Source: Pedobacter petrophilus
GTDB taxonomy: Bacteria > Bacteroidota > Bacteroidia > Sphingobacteriales > Sphingobacteriaceae
Reading direction: 5' to 3'
NCBI RefSeq assembly: GCF_009674725.1
Contig: NZ_WKKH01000040.1
Coordinates: 1-39,850 of the forward strand
DNA: 39,850 bases
The notes beneath the pieces are model-generated. The model ran no database searches and had not been told where the DNA came from. It saw only the letters and a list, made by a program, of their open reading frames with translations. Each line of letters starts with the position of its first letter. Positions within the stretch are counted from its first letter, which is position 1. Of the stretch, positions 8,941 to 17,645 are shown in pieces. The translations under genes were made by a program, and so were the position numbers.

Positions 8941-9090
8941 AATATTTCTTAAATAAGCGTAACAGTTTTCCTGAACATGCATCTAAACCTCATTAAAATT
9001 GATTTTACGAAATATGCCGTTTAATCAATACAAACCAGAATATTTTGTTTTCTTTGTTAACTAAATATTTAATTTATACACTAACGTTCT

Positions 9091-9906
9091 ATGGATTTTT
9101 TGCACACTGTTTTAGGTGATGACATTCAGGCTTCTCTACTCATTATTTTAAACTTAATCGTAATCGAAAGCTTGCTTTCTGTCGATAATGCTGCTGTTTT
9201 GGCTACAATGGTGATGGATCTACCTAAAGACCAGCGAGACAAAGCACTAAAATATGGTATTATTGGCGCTTACGTTTTTCGTGGAATTTGTTTGTTCCTG
9301 GCGGCGTGGCTGGTTAAAATCTGGTGGTTAAAGCCGCTTGGGGGCCTTTATTTGCTTTACCTTGCTTTTGATTATTTCCGGAAGAAAAATGCGAAAAAGA
9401 ATGAAGAGGAGGAAGAAGTTGATAAAAGCAAAAGCTGGATTTATAAATCAACTGTTGGTTTAGTAGGTACCTTTTGGGCAACTGTTGCATTAGTAGAGGT
9501 GATGGATCTGGCCTTTTCTATCGATAACGTTTTCGCGGCTGTTGCCTTTACCGATAACATTTATCTTATTTATATAGGTGTTTTCGTGGGGATTTTGGCC
9601 ATGCGTTTCGTAGCACAGGCTTTTGTAAAGCTAATGGAGAAATTTACCTTCTTAGAAACGGTAGCTTTTATTGTAATTGGTGTTCTGGGAATCAAATTAA
9701 CCTCATCACTGTTTACACACTTTAACCCGGAGTCGCCAATTTCTCATGTCATAGAAGGTGAAAAAACAGATTTGTTCGTTTCGATATTTACAGTAGCTAT
9801 TTTCATTTTGCCTGTTTTAACATCGTTATTGTTTAACTATCCTAAAAAAACTAAGGCTGAACTTGAAGTAGTGGATAAAGCCGACGAAGTTTTGGATAAA
9901 TCTTAA
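9091..9906 (+). CDS. TerC family integral membrane protein
   Basis: This 271-residue inner-membrane protein has about seven hydrophobic helices. It carries the two signature repeats of the TerC/LysE-like family: VIESLLSVDNAAVLA (Asp32-Asn33) and LAFSIDNVFAAVAF (Asp145-Asn146), which place acidic residues in the membrane and suggest metal-ion handling. A charged cytoplasmic loop rich in Lys and Glu spans about 97-115. TerC proteins occur in Ter stress operons and also as manganese exporters (Alx/MeeF type). The neighbours here favour the Ter role. It is followed after 110 bp by the HAD gene in the same direction, so it may be the first gene of the operon or a separate unit. Confidence 0.93.
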   Translation: MDFLHTVLGDDIQASLLIILNLIVIESLLSVDNAAVLATMVMDLPKDQRDKALKYGIIGAYVFRGICLFLAAWLVKIWWLKPLGGLYLLYLAFDYFRKKNAKKNEEEEEVDKSKSWIYKSTVGLVGTFWATVALVEVMDLAFSIDNVFAAVAFTDNIYLIYIGVFVGILAMRFVAQAFVKLMEKFTFLETVAFIVIGVLGIKLTSSLFTHFNPESPISHVIEGEKTDLFVSIFTVAIFILPVLTSLLFNYPKKTKAELEVVDKADEVLDKS

Positions 9907-10016
9907 CCAGTATGGCTTGCTTGTCTATAAAAATCTTACATACAATAAATCTTAAAGCTACGTTTAATGTTTAATATTAGGATTTGAAATTGTAGCTAAA
10001 AGAAAATCTACCGTGA

Positions 10017-10712
10017 ATGAGCTTTTATAAACATTATTCTTTTGATCTTTGGTTAACCTTAATTAAGTCGAACCCAGCTTTTAAAATAGAGCGGACACAC
10101 TATTTTCATCAAAACCTAAATTCGAAAAAGAAAAGTGTAGCGGAAGTGGCGGTCATTTTCAGGCAGGTAGATTTAATGGTTAATGCCATTAATGAGAAAA
10201 CCGGTAAAAATGTAGATGCCGATGAAATGTACCTGATTGTGATCAGCATCATCAATGATTATGATTTCAACTTCGGCGATCTCGATCTCGAAGATTTATA
10301 CCAGAAAATGGAGGTTTTGCTACTTAACCACATGCCATTAATCTACTGCGACAACTGTTTAAATGTATTATCAAAAATAAAGAGCTCTGGCCTTACGTCA
10401 ACCAATATTTTAAGTAATACTGGTTTTATAAAAGGAAAAACGCTTAGGAAAGTGATCAGTCATCTTGGAATTGATGCCTTTATAGACTTCCAGTTGTATT
10501 CTGATGAAGTGAGGATGTCTAAACCAAATGCAGGTTTCTTCCAATTAATGATTGATAATATTGATCGCGAAAAACATCAGGATCTAGTCCTGCAGGAAAT
10601 CATTCACGTAGGGGATAACCCCCTTGCCGATATCCGCGGAGCGCAAATGATGGGTATTAACAGCATGCTCATCCATTCTAATAATCTATCTATCTCAAAT
10701 CTACTCTCATGA
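10017..10712 (+). CDS. HAD-like hydrolase of the Ter cluster
   Basis: The 231-residue protein has a HAD (haloacid dehalogenase superfamily) fold. Motif I is FDLWLTL with nucleophile Asp10. Motif II is Ser133 in ILSNTGF, motif III is Lys169 in MSKPNAGFF, and motif IV is HVGDNPLADI with Asp200 and Asp205. The usual second aspartate of motif I, the general acid in phosphatases, is Trp12 here. An aromatic at this site recalls the DxY motif of haloacid dehalogenases, so simple phosphatase activity is uncertain. A helical cap lies between motifs I and II. The gene overlaps the next one by 4 bp (ATGA). HAD enzymes recur in Ter operons next to PRTases. Confidence 0.88.
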   Translation: MSFYKHYSFDLWLTLIKSNPAFKIERTHYFHQNLNSKKKSVAEVAVIFRQVDLMVNAINEKTGKNVDADEMYLIVISIINDYDFNFGDLDLEDLYQKMEVLLLNHMPLIYCDNCLNVLSKIKSSGLTSTNILSNTGFIKGKTLRKVISHLGIDAFIDFQLYSDEVRMSKPNAGFFQLMIDNIDREKHQDLVLQEIIHVGDNPLADIRGAQMMGINSMLIHSNNLSISNLLS

Positions 10713-11545
10713 TTCCATACACCTATTCACTTCATAAAATTGATAACACAGCCAACTTTGGCTTCGATCCGAATGATTACAGCCGTTTCAAATTCGGTGA
10801 TGATTTAGTTGCCCGATCCTTCGGAAAAGACCTTGCTGATGGTTTTATTAAATACTACCTGACAGATAATCGAATTGCAGATCAGATCGTAGTAATCTCC
10901 AGTCCTTACAGCTTTATTCCAACGGCAACCTTTGCCATGAAGAACTATTTTGTTTCGCAACTTAACCGTTGGCTGGCCGAAAATGGTGGGCTTACCATTC
11001 AGGAAGCAAAAGTACACCGCACCATCACTTATAAAGAAGATTACGGTGAATTAAGTGCAGAAGAACGAATGAACCTGATTGGCAACGATTCTTTTCATAT
11101 TGATCGTGATTTCCTGGAAGGTAAAACACTCTTGTTTTTAGATGATATTAAGATCACGGGCAGTCATGAGCGCATGATTTTAAAAATGGCAAGGGAATAT
11201 GGCTTAAAAAATGAGATGCACATGCTTTATTTTGCCGAACTGGTAAATAAGGAGATCCATCCTAACGTAGAAAATTTTCTTAATTACCACCAGATAAAAT
11301 CCATCTTTGACCTGGAAAGAATCATCAGCAACGGTTATTTTTGTTTCAATACCAGGGTAGTGAAATATATTTTAAACACAGAATCTAGCAGTTTTTCGAT
11401 CTTTTTAGAACGGATGGATCACGATTTTATTCATCAGCTTTACGATCTGGCCCTGGGCAACAGCTACCATTTGATGGATGCGTATGCTGATAATTTAAAA
11501 CTCATTAAAAGTTACATTAAAGACAATACTTATAAACTAATATAA
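10709..11545 (+). CDS. Phosphoribosyltransferase-like protein of the Ter cluster
   Basis: This is a 278-residue protein. Residues 141-153 (LLFLDDIKITGSH) match the PRPP-binding loop of type I phosphoribosyltransferases, with acidic pair Asp145-Asp146 and the small-residue turn TGS. Upstream, VVISSPYSFIPTAT (about 61-74) fits the first core strand and loop. The C-terminal 100 residues are helical and specific to this group. PRTase-like proteins are known from Ter operons, where a nucleoside-like metabolite has been proposed. The base substrate is not known. The start codon overlaps the HAD gene, and its stop is 1 bp before TerD, so translation is probably coupled. Confidence 0.8.
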   Translation: MIPYTYSLHKIDNTANFGFDPNDYSRFKFGDDLVARSFGKDLADGFIKYYLTDNRIADQIVVISSPYSFIPTATFAMKNYFVSQLNRWLAENGGLTIQEAKVHRTITYKEDYGELSAEERMNLIGNDSFHIDRDFLEGKTLLFLDDIKITGSHERMILKMAREYGLKNEMHMLYFAELVNKEIHPNVENFLNYHQIKSIFDLERIISNGYFCFNTRVVKYILNTESSSFSIFLERMDHDFIHQLYDLALGNSYHLMDAYADNLKLIKSYIKDNTYKLI

Positions 11546-11546
11546 T

Positions 11547-12101
11547 ATGGCTATAAACTTGCAAAAGGGGCAGAGAGAAAATATCGATGCGCCCAAATTT
11601 ACAATAGGTTTAGGTTGGGATACCAATAACTCATCAACAGGTTCTGCCTTCGATTTAGATGCTTCAATTTTTCTTTTAAACGATCAGAAAAAACTAATCT
11701 CTGATGAAAATTTTGTTTTCTACAATAATTTAATCTCTCCTGATGGGAGCGTTGAGCACACAGGTGACAATTTAACCGGAGATGGAGATGGCGATGATGA
11801 ACAAATTAAGGTTGATTTAACCAAGGCTGATTCAAAAGTAAGCGAAATCTGCGTGGTGGTAACCATCCATGATGCCGAGAACAGAAGACAAAACTTTGGA
11901 CAGGTAAGAAACTCGTTTGTACGTATTTTCGACGCAGTTACCAATGAAGTAATTTTAAAATACGAGCTGGAAGAAGATTTCTCTATAGAAACTGCAGTAG
12001 AATTTGGAAGAATTTACAAACGTGAAGGTAAATGGAAATTTGAAGCGGTTGGAATGGGCATGAAAGGTGGTTTACAGGATTATTTAAATAAATATCAATA
12101 A
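11547..12101 (+). CDS. TerD family protein (first copy)
   Basis: This cytoplasmic beta-sandwich protein of 184 residues belongs to the TerD/TerZ/CABP1 family and binds calcium or similar divalent ions. It starts MAINLQKGQR and contains GLGWDTN, AFDLDASIFLLND (Asp36, Asp38) and the metal-binding segment DNLTGDGDGDDEQIKVDL (about 74-91). It ends in the typical KWKFEAVGMGMKGGLQDYLNKY. All the usual acidic ligands are present. The second copy follows after 4 bp, and both share the same first ten residues, which points to an old tandem duplication. Confidence 0.95.
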   Translation: MAINLQKGQRENIDAPKFTIGLGWDTNNSSTGSAFDLDASIFLLNDQKKLISDENFVFYNNLISPDGSVEHTGDNLTGDGDGDDEQIKVDLTKADSKVSEICVVVTIHDAENRRQNFGQVRNSFVRIFDAVTNEVILKYELEEDFSIETAVEFGRIYKREGKWKFEAVGMGMKGGLQDYLNKYQ

Positions 12102-12105
12102 CATT

Positions 12106-12720
12106 ATGGCAATCAATCTTCAAAAAGGACAACGCATTAGCCTTGAAAAAAGCAACGGAAGTAAACTACAAAACATTTGTGTAGGAATTAACTGGGGCGC
12201 AATTGAGAAAAAAGGGCTCTTTGGCTTAAGCAAATCAAAAGAAGCGGTAGATTTAGATGGCAGTTGTACATTATATAATGAGAATAAGCAACTTTTAGAA
12301 GTAGTTTACTTCGGCAATTTAAAATCTAAAAATGGGTCTGTAAAGCATAGCGGTGATGATTTAACCGGCGATATGGGTGGCGATGATGGCCTGGATAATG
12401 AAATCATTACCCTTGATTTTTCTAAGCTGGAGGCCAATGTTTCTTACGTTGCTTTTGTGCTGAACAGCTTCAGAGGGCATGATTTTGGAACCATTCCTTT
12501 TGCTTCTATCCGCATTTATGAAGGCACCACTAAACAGGTAACTGAGGTTTTTGCTAAATATGATATTGCCAATGGTTCTAACTTCGCAGGCCATGTTTCG
12601 ATGGTGATGGGTGTATTTTACAAGAAAAACGACGAATGGAAATTTAATGCCATCGGTGAACCTACAAAAGATAAAAAACTGGAAGATACAGTGAAAACGG
12701 TTACTCAAAATTATTTATAA
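12106..12720 (+). CDS. TerD family protein (second copy)
   Basis: This 204-residue paralogue of the preceding gene has the same start, MAINLQKGQR. The core contains VGINWG, AVDLDGSCTLYNENKQ and the acidic metal-binding segment DDLTGDMGGDDGLDNEI (about 84-100). It has an insertion GAIEKKGLFGLSKSKEA (about 31-47) and a longer charged C-terminal tail than the first copy. That suggests the two bind different partners, as TerD, TerE and TerZ do in enterobacterial ter operons. The product is predicted cytoplasmic. The TelA gene follows after 25 bp. Confidence 0.94.
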   Translation: MAINLQKGQRISLEKSNGSKLQNICVGINWGAIEKKGLFGLSKSKEAVDLDGSCTLYNENKQLLEVVYFGNLKSKNGSVKHSGDDLTGDMGGDDGLDNEIITLDFSKLEANVSYVAFVLNSFRGHDFGTIPFASIRIYEGTTKQVTEVFAKYDIANGSNFAGHVSMVMGVFYKKNDEWKFNAIGEPTKDKKLEDTVKTVTQNYL

Positions 12721-12745
12721 GCCTGGCTTAACAAATATTTAAACT

Positions 12746-13843
12746 ATGGAAACCAACCCTAACGTTACTCAAGACTTAACACCAGTAAAACTGGATAAGG
12801 ACGGAAATGTAGACCTGGAGAAAATAACCCCTCAGGAAACCGAAAAATATGCAGCACTTGGTCAGTCGCTGGAGCCATCTGATGTCAATTCTATTTTAAA
12901 CTATGGAAGTGATGCACAAAACTCGATGGAGAAATACAGTAATGATTTCCTGTCATCTGTAAGAACTTATAACAGTGGCGAGGTAGGTGGCTTAATTAAC
13001 GAATTGTTGTCAGAACTGAATTATATAGATATTTCTGAACTGGAGCAAAGTGGTTTCAAAAGTTTTATTTCCAAAATTCCCTTTTTAAAATCGCTGGTTG
13101 TAGATGTGAAGAAGCTTTTCCAGAAATATGATGTAGTGGTAAATAATATTGATAAAATTACCAACAAAATCAAAGCTGGCCGACTAAATTCCATCAAAGA
13201 TAACAGCTCATTGCAAACCATGTTTGATAGCAATGTGAGTTACATCCACCAGATGGAGGAACTGATTATTGCTGGTCAGTTAAAATACAACCAACTGACA
13301 TTGAAACTGGCAGAAATGGAAGGCAGACCAGCAGATTATCAGGATTATGAAATTGCAGATCTGAGGGATTTTATCAGTCGGTTAGATAAGCGGTTGGCAG
13401 ATATGAAAATTGTGCGTTTCATTATGTTGCAATCTCTGGCGCAGATTCGGGTGGTACAAAATAACAATACCTCTATTGCAGAAAAGGCACAATCAATTGT
13501 TTCGACTACAATCCCGGTATGGAAAAATCAGTTAACCATTGCGGTGGCATTACAAAGGCAAAAAGCCAATGTAGAAATGCAGAAGAAAATTTCTGATACC
13601 ACGAATACCATTCTTCAAAAGAATGCAGAGATGTTGAAACAAAACAGTATCGATGTTGCGAAGGAGAATGAAAAAACGGTTGTATCTTTGGAAACCCTGA
13701 AAATAACAACATCATCGTTAATTGCAACACTGAATGAGGTAAAACAGATTCATGAAGCTGGTGCACAAAGCAGAAGAGTGCTGGATGGAGAGTTAAAAAC
13801 TTTAGAAGCAGAGCTGAAAAAGAACGTAACCAGGGTGAGTTAA
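12746..13843 (+). CDS. TelA-like toxic anion resistance protein
   Basis: The 365-residue protein is strongly helical, with no signal peptide and no membrane segment. It matches the TelA/KlaA (toxic anion resistance, PF05816) pattern: a divergent, polar first 60 residues, then alternating coiled-coil segments. Typical blocks are the KYDVVVNNIDKITNKIKAGRLNSIKDN region, LQTMFDSNVSYIHQMEELIIAGQLK, and the late AEKAQSIVSTTIPVWKNQLTIAVALQRQKANVEMQKK. TelA accompanies TerC and TerD in stress and tellurite-resistance loci, probably as a membrane-stress or scaffold factor. The next gene starts 8 bp downstream. Confidence 0.93.
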   Translation: METNPNVTQDLTPVKLDKDGNVDLEKITPQETEKYAALGQSLEPSDVNSILNYGSDAQNSMEKYSNDFLSSVRTYNSGEVGGLINELLSELNYIDISELEQSGFKSFISKIPFLKSLVVDVKKLFQKYDVVVNNIDKITNKIKAGRLNSIKDNSSLQTMFDSNVSYIHQMEELIIAGQLKYNQLTLKLAEMEGRPADYQDYEIADLRDFISRLDKRLADMKIVRFIMLQSLAQIRVVQNNNTSIAEKAQSIVSTTIPVWKNQLTIAVALQRQKANVEMQKKISDTTNTILQKNAEMLKQNSIDVAKENEKTVVSLETLKITTSSLIATLNEVKQIHEAGAQSRRVLDGELKTLEAELKKNVTRVS

Positions 13844-13851
13844 ATTAAAGC

Positions 13852-14814
13852 ATGGATGATTACCGTTTAAATATTTTAAAAAAATCAGGCACCGAAATCA
13901 GCCGTTTACAGTTGCTTTCGGTGTTTTTTGATGATGAGATTATCTATAAAATATTTTTAAGGAGCCAGGTGATTCATCAGTTATTTGCCAATAATGAAGA
14001 ACTGGAGATCGATAAGCTTGATCTTTTTCATGTGCAGTTTACAGAAAGTGTAATTGCGTTGCTGCGAAAAATTAAAAAAAGCAACGAGAAAAATGTCAGC
14101 CTGATTTATGATGAAATTGATTTAAACGAAGAATTAATCAATAAAATTTCTGGCTCTGTAATTAATCAGCAGCAATTTGGTTTGGATAAGCAAAAGCAAT
14201 CGCTAAAGGTTAATCAGTCTTTAAGAAGGTTATTTGCCGTTTTATCAGATCTCAGCAATGATTTCCCTTTTTCCAAAAATATCAGTGTTTTCAGTTCCAG
14301 ATACGCCAACGATTTCTATTTCGACCTCAATACCGATCAACTTTCCAAGCTGATTGATTTTAGCACGAAGCAGGTATATACCAATGTTAATGCAATTATA
14401 GAACGTAAGTTGATGGGGCTGCTATGCAAATATGAATTTCGTACGCAGTTCGCATTTGGATTAAAGGCCGGGGAGCTGGTTATCGAAGTATATCAGTTTT
14501 TAGATATTGACAGGCATTTTCTGTTTTTCCCAAGTAGAAATTTATTCCTGTTCTGCGATTTAGCCATGCTCAATGGCGTAGAAAAGGAAAATAATTTATC
14601 AGAAAAAGAACGGATTGTGCAAGAGCTGGAGTATAAAAATGATAAACTCAAGAGTAATGCAGCTATGCTTAAAGTAGCTATCCCCGCAGAAATTGTTGCG
14701 TTACTGGAAGATAGCTACATTAAAATTTCGGATATTAATTTCTTAAATCACCTTAATAATTTCGATGTTCAATCGAACATTTTAAAGGCCATGCTTAAAA
14801 CGGAATTGTTTTAA
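13852..14814 (+). CDS. Uncharacterised Ter-operon protein (320 aa)
   Basis: I do not recognise this protein. It has no signal peptide and no membrane helix. It is rich in Asp, Glu, Lys, Leu, Ile and Phe and looks mainly helical, with a Phe-rich patch (HFLFFPSRNLFLFCDL, about 222-237) and a charged predicted coiled coil near 250-272. The distance of 8 bp from telA and the shared direction make it the last gene of the Ter unit, so it may be a partner or effector of the TelA/TerD complex. Its stop codon (14812-14814) directly abuts the stop codon of the convergent downstream gene. Confidence 0.8.
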   Translation: MDDYRLNILKKSGTEISRLQLLSVFFDDEIIYKIFLRSQVIHQLFANNEELEIDKLDLFHVQFTESVIALLRKIKKSNEKNVSLIYDEIDLNEELINKISGSVINQQQFGLDKQKQSLKVNQSLRRLFAVLSDLSNDFPFSKNISVFSSRYANDFYFDLNTDQLSKLIDFSTKQVYTNVNAIIERKLMGLLCKYEFRTQFAFGLKAGELVIEVYQFLDIDRHFLFFPSRNLFLFCDLAMLNGVEKENNLSEKERIVQELEYKNDKLKSNAAMLKVAIPAEIVALLEDSYIKISDINFLNHLNNFDVQSNILKAMLKTELF

Positions 14815-15678
14815 CTAGCGACTCAACGTAGCCAGTTTATTTTTAAATAACTCCATTGTGCGGCTCCAGGCCAGCTTAGCGGCAACTTCATTATACCGGG
14901 TTGGCGAGGTATTGTTGTTAAAGGCATGATTTACGCCATCGTAGATGTAGATTTTATAATCCTTATTGTTTTCCTTCAATGCTTGCTCATAAGCGGGGAT
15001 GCCAGCGTTAATGCGCTCATCAAGACCGCCATAATGCAACATCAGGCTCGCCTTAATTTTGGGTACATCAGCAGGATTGGCTTGTGCGCCATAATAAGCT
15101 ACGGCTGCCTGTAATTTAGGATCATTAACCGCAAGTTTATTCGCCATGCCACCGCCCCAGCAGAAACCCATACAAGCCACTTTTCCGTTCGTATCTTTCC
15201 TGTTGCGGAGATATTCAAGTCCTTTCAGGTAATTTTGAAGGTTTTTTTCAGGATCTAATTTGCCAATCAGTTCACGGCCTTTGTCTTCATCGGCCGGCGT
15301 ACCACCCAGTGGCGAAAGGGCATCTACACCTAACGCAATGAAACCTTCTGCGGCAACTCTTTTGGTTACCTCAATAATATGTGGGTTTAAGCCCCTGTTT
15401 TCATGAATCACCAATACACAGCCGAACTTTTTATCAGTTTTCGGCTTCGCCAGCACTGCTTTCATCTCGCCGTCCACGCCTGCATAGGTAATGTTTTCTA
15501 TTAGAATTTCATCGCTGGTAAAAGATGCAGCAGCGGCGTAATTGTTTTCGAGTAAAGGTAAAATGGTCATGGCCATGGCTGTTCCACCAGCAAGCAAAGC
15601 CAGTTTCTTCATAAAATCTTTCCTGTTTAGCTGACTGTGGGTGTACTCATCGTAAAGGGTAATAATTTTCTGATCCAT
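14815..15678 (-). CDS. Dienelactone hydrolase family protein, exported
   Basis: This alpha/beta hydrolase has 287 residues. The catalytic triad of the family is visible: Cys173 in GFCWGGG, Asp220 in GGLDERI and His251 in GVNHAFNN. Glu93 in HENRG is the residue that activates the cysteine in dienelactone hydrolases. The N-terminus has a hydrophobic signal (about 23-51) preceded by NRKDFMKK, which resembles a Tat motif with one Arg replaced by Lys, so export is likely. The natural substrate is unknown, and members act on lactones or esters. It may be co-transcribed with the kinase-like gene upstream on the same strand, 61 bp away. Confidence 0.9.
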   Translation of the reverse strand: MDQKIITLYDEYTHSQLNRKDFMKKLALLAGGTAMAMTILPLLENNYAAAASFTSDEILIENITYAGVDGEMKAVLAKPKTDKKFGCVLVIHENRGLNPHIIEVTKRVAAEGFIALGVDALSPLGGTPADEDKGRELIGKLDPEKNLQNYLKGLEYLRNRKDTNGKVACMGFCWGGGMANKLAVNDPKLQAAVAYYGAQANPADVPKIKASLMLHYGGLDERINAGIPAYEQALKENNKDYKIYIYDGVNHAFNNNTSPTRYNEVAAKLAWSRTMELFKNKLATLSR

Positions 15679-15739
15679 CTGAATTATTTTTTGGTTAGTT
15701 ACAAGATATACATGCTGCAGGCATTTTCCTTTGGGTGAG

Positions 15740-16795
15740 CTAAAAGTTACAATACATCAATTCCCATTTGCGAATTAAATCTATTCTATGTTTGGTATAC
15801 TTTGGCGTAAGGAACGGGTTTGACCAGTCGTCAAAATTATCATAGAAAAACTTCAGGAAAAAGATGTGAAAGCAGATGCCGAGATAGGGAATGGCTTCAA
15901 TTTCGTCTGTAGTTAATTTTCTAACTTGTTGATAGGCATTTAAAAATATATCGAAATCGATCGCTGCCTGCTCTTTTGTGATTGCGTTATTCAACTGATG
16001 AAAGAAATAGTGATTTAAAAAAGACATCAAATCATTAATCAGGTAACCATAACCGGCAAAGTCAAAATCGAAGAAAGTAATATTCCCTGTTTCATCGAAA
16101 TGGAAGTTTTTCGGAAACAAATCATAATGACAATAACCCATAGAAAATAAACGCGTATCAAAAGACGCGAACTTCTTAACAAGCCGGTCTGAGATCTCCT
16201 TAAGGTAATTCAGTTCCTCCGGCATTTCTTTAAGATGGGGTTCCAGTGTCTCCAGCGGATCAAACAAGGTGGTTTGAAAATCAAAAGCAGGTCTTGGATG
16301 ATTCAGTTTGATTGCCGAGGTAGTTTGATGGAGTTTAGCAGTGGCTTTGCCTAATGTAACCAGCTGCTTTTCATTAAGATCAAGCATAACTTTCCCTTCA
16401 GCAAAAGTAAATAATACGCCGTTCCTGGTACCTTCAACGGCATTAAACTGTTGAATTTGCTGGCTGTTCAAATCTTTAACCGGGTAAGAAACCGGATTGC
16501 CTGCCGCCTTCAGCGCATTTAATAATTCCACTTCAGCCTTAATTTCTTCCAGCTTCCGGTGCGAATCACGATAAATCTTAAAGATAAACCTGTTTTTGCG
16601 GTTTTCCAAAAGATAAGTATCACTTACATTTTTGATGAGTAACCTGCAGGTGGTGTCAACAGGTAGCCCATAGGCTTTGATGATATAGGTTTGAAGTGCC
16701 GTGGAAGATAAGGTAGAGTATTGGGCAGGGAAGATATCTAATTTCATCAGATCTGGAGTTTGAGCTAAAGTTAATGTTTTAAAAAATATAGCCAT
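15740..16795 (-). CDS. Aminoglycoside phosphotransferase-fold kinase (homoserine kinase II-like)
   Basis: This cytoplasmic small-molecule kinase of the APH fold has up to 351 residues. ATP-binding Lys73 lies in FIFKIYR. The catalytic loop is GYCHYDLFPKNFH with His223, Asp225 and Asn230, and the metal-binding motif is FFDFDFAGYG with Asp243. The ATG at 16747 (MKLDIFPAQYSTLSS) is a more likely start than the one at 16795, because the extra 16 residues look non-native. The substrate is unclear: homoserine, choline or an amino sugar are all possible. It is divergent from the dioxygenase gene, 59 bp away. Confidence 0.88.
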   Translation of the reverse strand: MAIFFKTLTLAQTPDLMKLDIFPAQYSTLSSTALQTYIIKAYGLPVDTTCRLLIKNVSDTYLLENRKNRFIFKIYRDSHRKLEEIKAEVELLNALKAAGNPVSYPVKDLNSQQIQQFNAVEGTRNGVLFTFAEGKVMLDLNEKQLVTLGKATAKLHQTTSAIKLNHPRPAFDFQTTLFDPLETLEPHLKEMPEELNYLKEISDRLVKKFASFDTRLFSMGYCHYDLFPKNFHFDETGNITFFDFDFAGYGYLINDLMSFLNHYFFHQLNNAITKEQAAIDFDIFLNAYQQVRKLTTDEIEAIPYLGICFHIFFLKFFYDNFDDWSNPFLTPKYTKHRIDLIRKWELMYCNF

Positions 16796-16854
16796 TAATT
16801 AAGACTACCTTATCAGCCTTAAGGCATGCTGCTTTTTGATTTAGTTCTTATCCG

Positions 16855-17448
16855 TTGGAAGAAATATTTGATTGCCTTATTGATAGTTACATCAGGGATA
16901 AGGTTGGCATTGCAGAAAATTTTTTGAGCGCTCCGCTGGCCGCACATTTAACGGAAAATCTTAAGACATTATTTGCAAACCAACAACTTAAAAGTGCTGG
17001 CATAGGTAATGCAATAGTGGCGAGCCAGGATAAATTAGTCAGAAGCGATGTAATATACTGGCTGGACCGAACTCACGAGAACCAGTATGAGAATGACTTT
17101 TTTGATCTGATGGACAAGTTTGTGCTTTATCTAAATCAGACCTGCTATACGGGAATTACGGGTTATGAATTTCATTACACACTTTACGATCCGGGTACCT
17201 TCTATAAAAAACATATTGATCAGTTTAAAAATAACGGAAGTAGGCAGTATTCTATGATTATGTATTTGAACATTGGCTGGGCTTTTGGCGATGGGGGAGA
17301 GTTGTGCATTTACCACCTGGCGCATACCCAAAACATTTCACCAGATAACGGGAAGAGCGTTTTCTTCAAGAGTTCAGACCTGGCCCATGAGGTATTGGTA
17401 ACCAGCAAACAGCGGCTGAGCATTACCGGATGGCTGAAAATTGATTAG
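16855..17448 (+). CDS. 2-oxoglutarate/Fe(II) dioxygenase (prolyl 4-hydroxylase-like)
   Basis: The 197-residue protein has the double-stranded beta-helix iron site: His120 and Asp122 in FYKKHIDQF, His178 in SSDLAHEVL, and the 2-oxoglutarate-binding Arg187 in KQRLSITGW. DGGELCIY (about 146-153) is the family strand between them. Members hydroxylate proline or related residues on proteins. The start is the TTG at 16855. An in-frame TGA lies at 16837-16839 and no ATG occurs between it and the conserved N-terminus, so an alternative start is needed. No partner gene is evident. Confidence 0.88.
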   Translation: MEEIFDCLIDSYIRDKVGIAENFLSAPLAAHLTENLKTLFANQQLKSAGIGNAIVASQDKLVRSDVIYWLDRTHENQYENDFFDLMDKFVLYLNQTCYTGITGYEFHYTLYDPGTFYKKHIDQFKNNGSRQYSMIMYLNIGWAFGDGGELCIYHLAHTQNISPDNGKSVFFKSSDLAHEVLVTSKQRLSITGWLKID

Positions 17449-17645
17449 CATTCGGATTTCGGAGGCAACCTTTCCAAATAAAGCCAATTCATTTATGCTG
17501 AATATTCTGCTGAAGGCTGAATTTGACCATTGGATAAATAATTGAAAATTAACTTTGAGATTACACGCAACCCGCCGACTTAACATACTTTTGGTGCTTT
17601 CGCGGATGATAGTTTAGAAAGCGGAAACCAACATTTAAACAAAAG

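Noticed and set aside
9010..9090. Possible promoter before terC
   Set aside because: TTTG is present, but the -7 candidate TATTTAAT matches the consensus poorly, so it is not listed.
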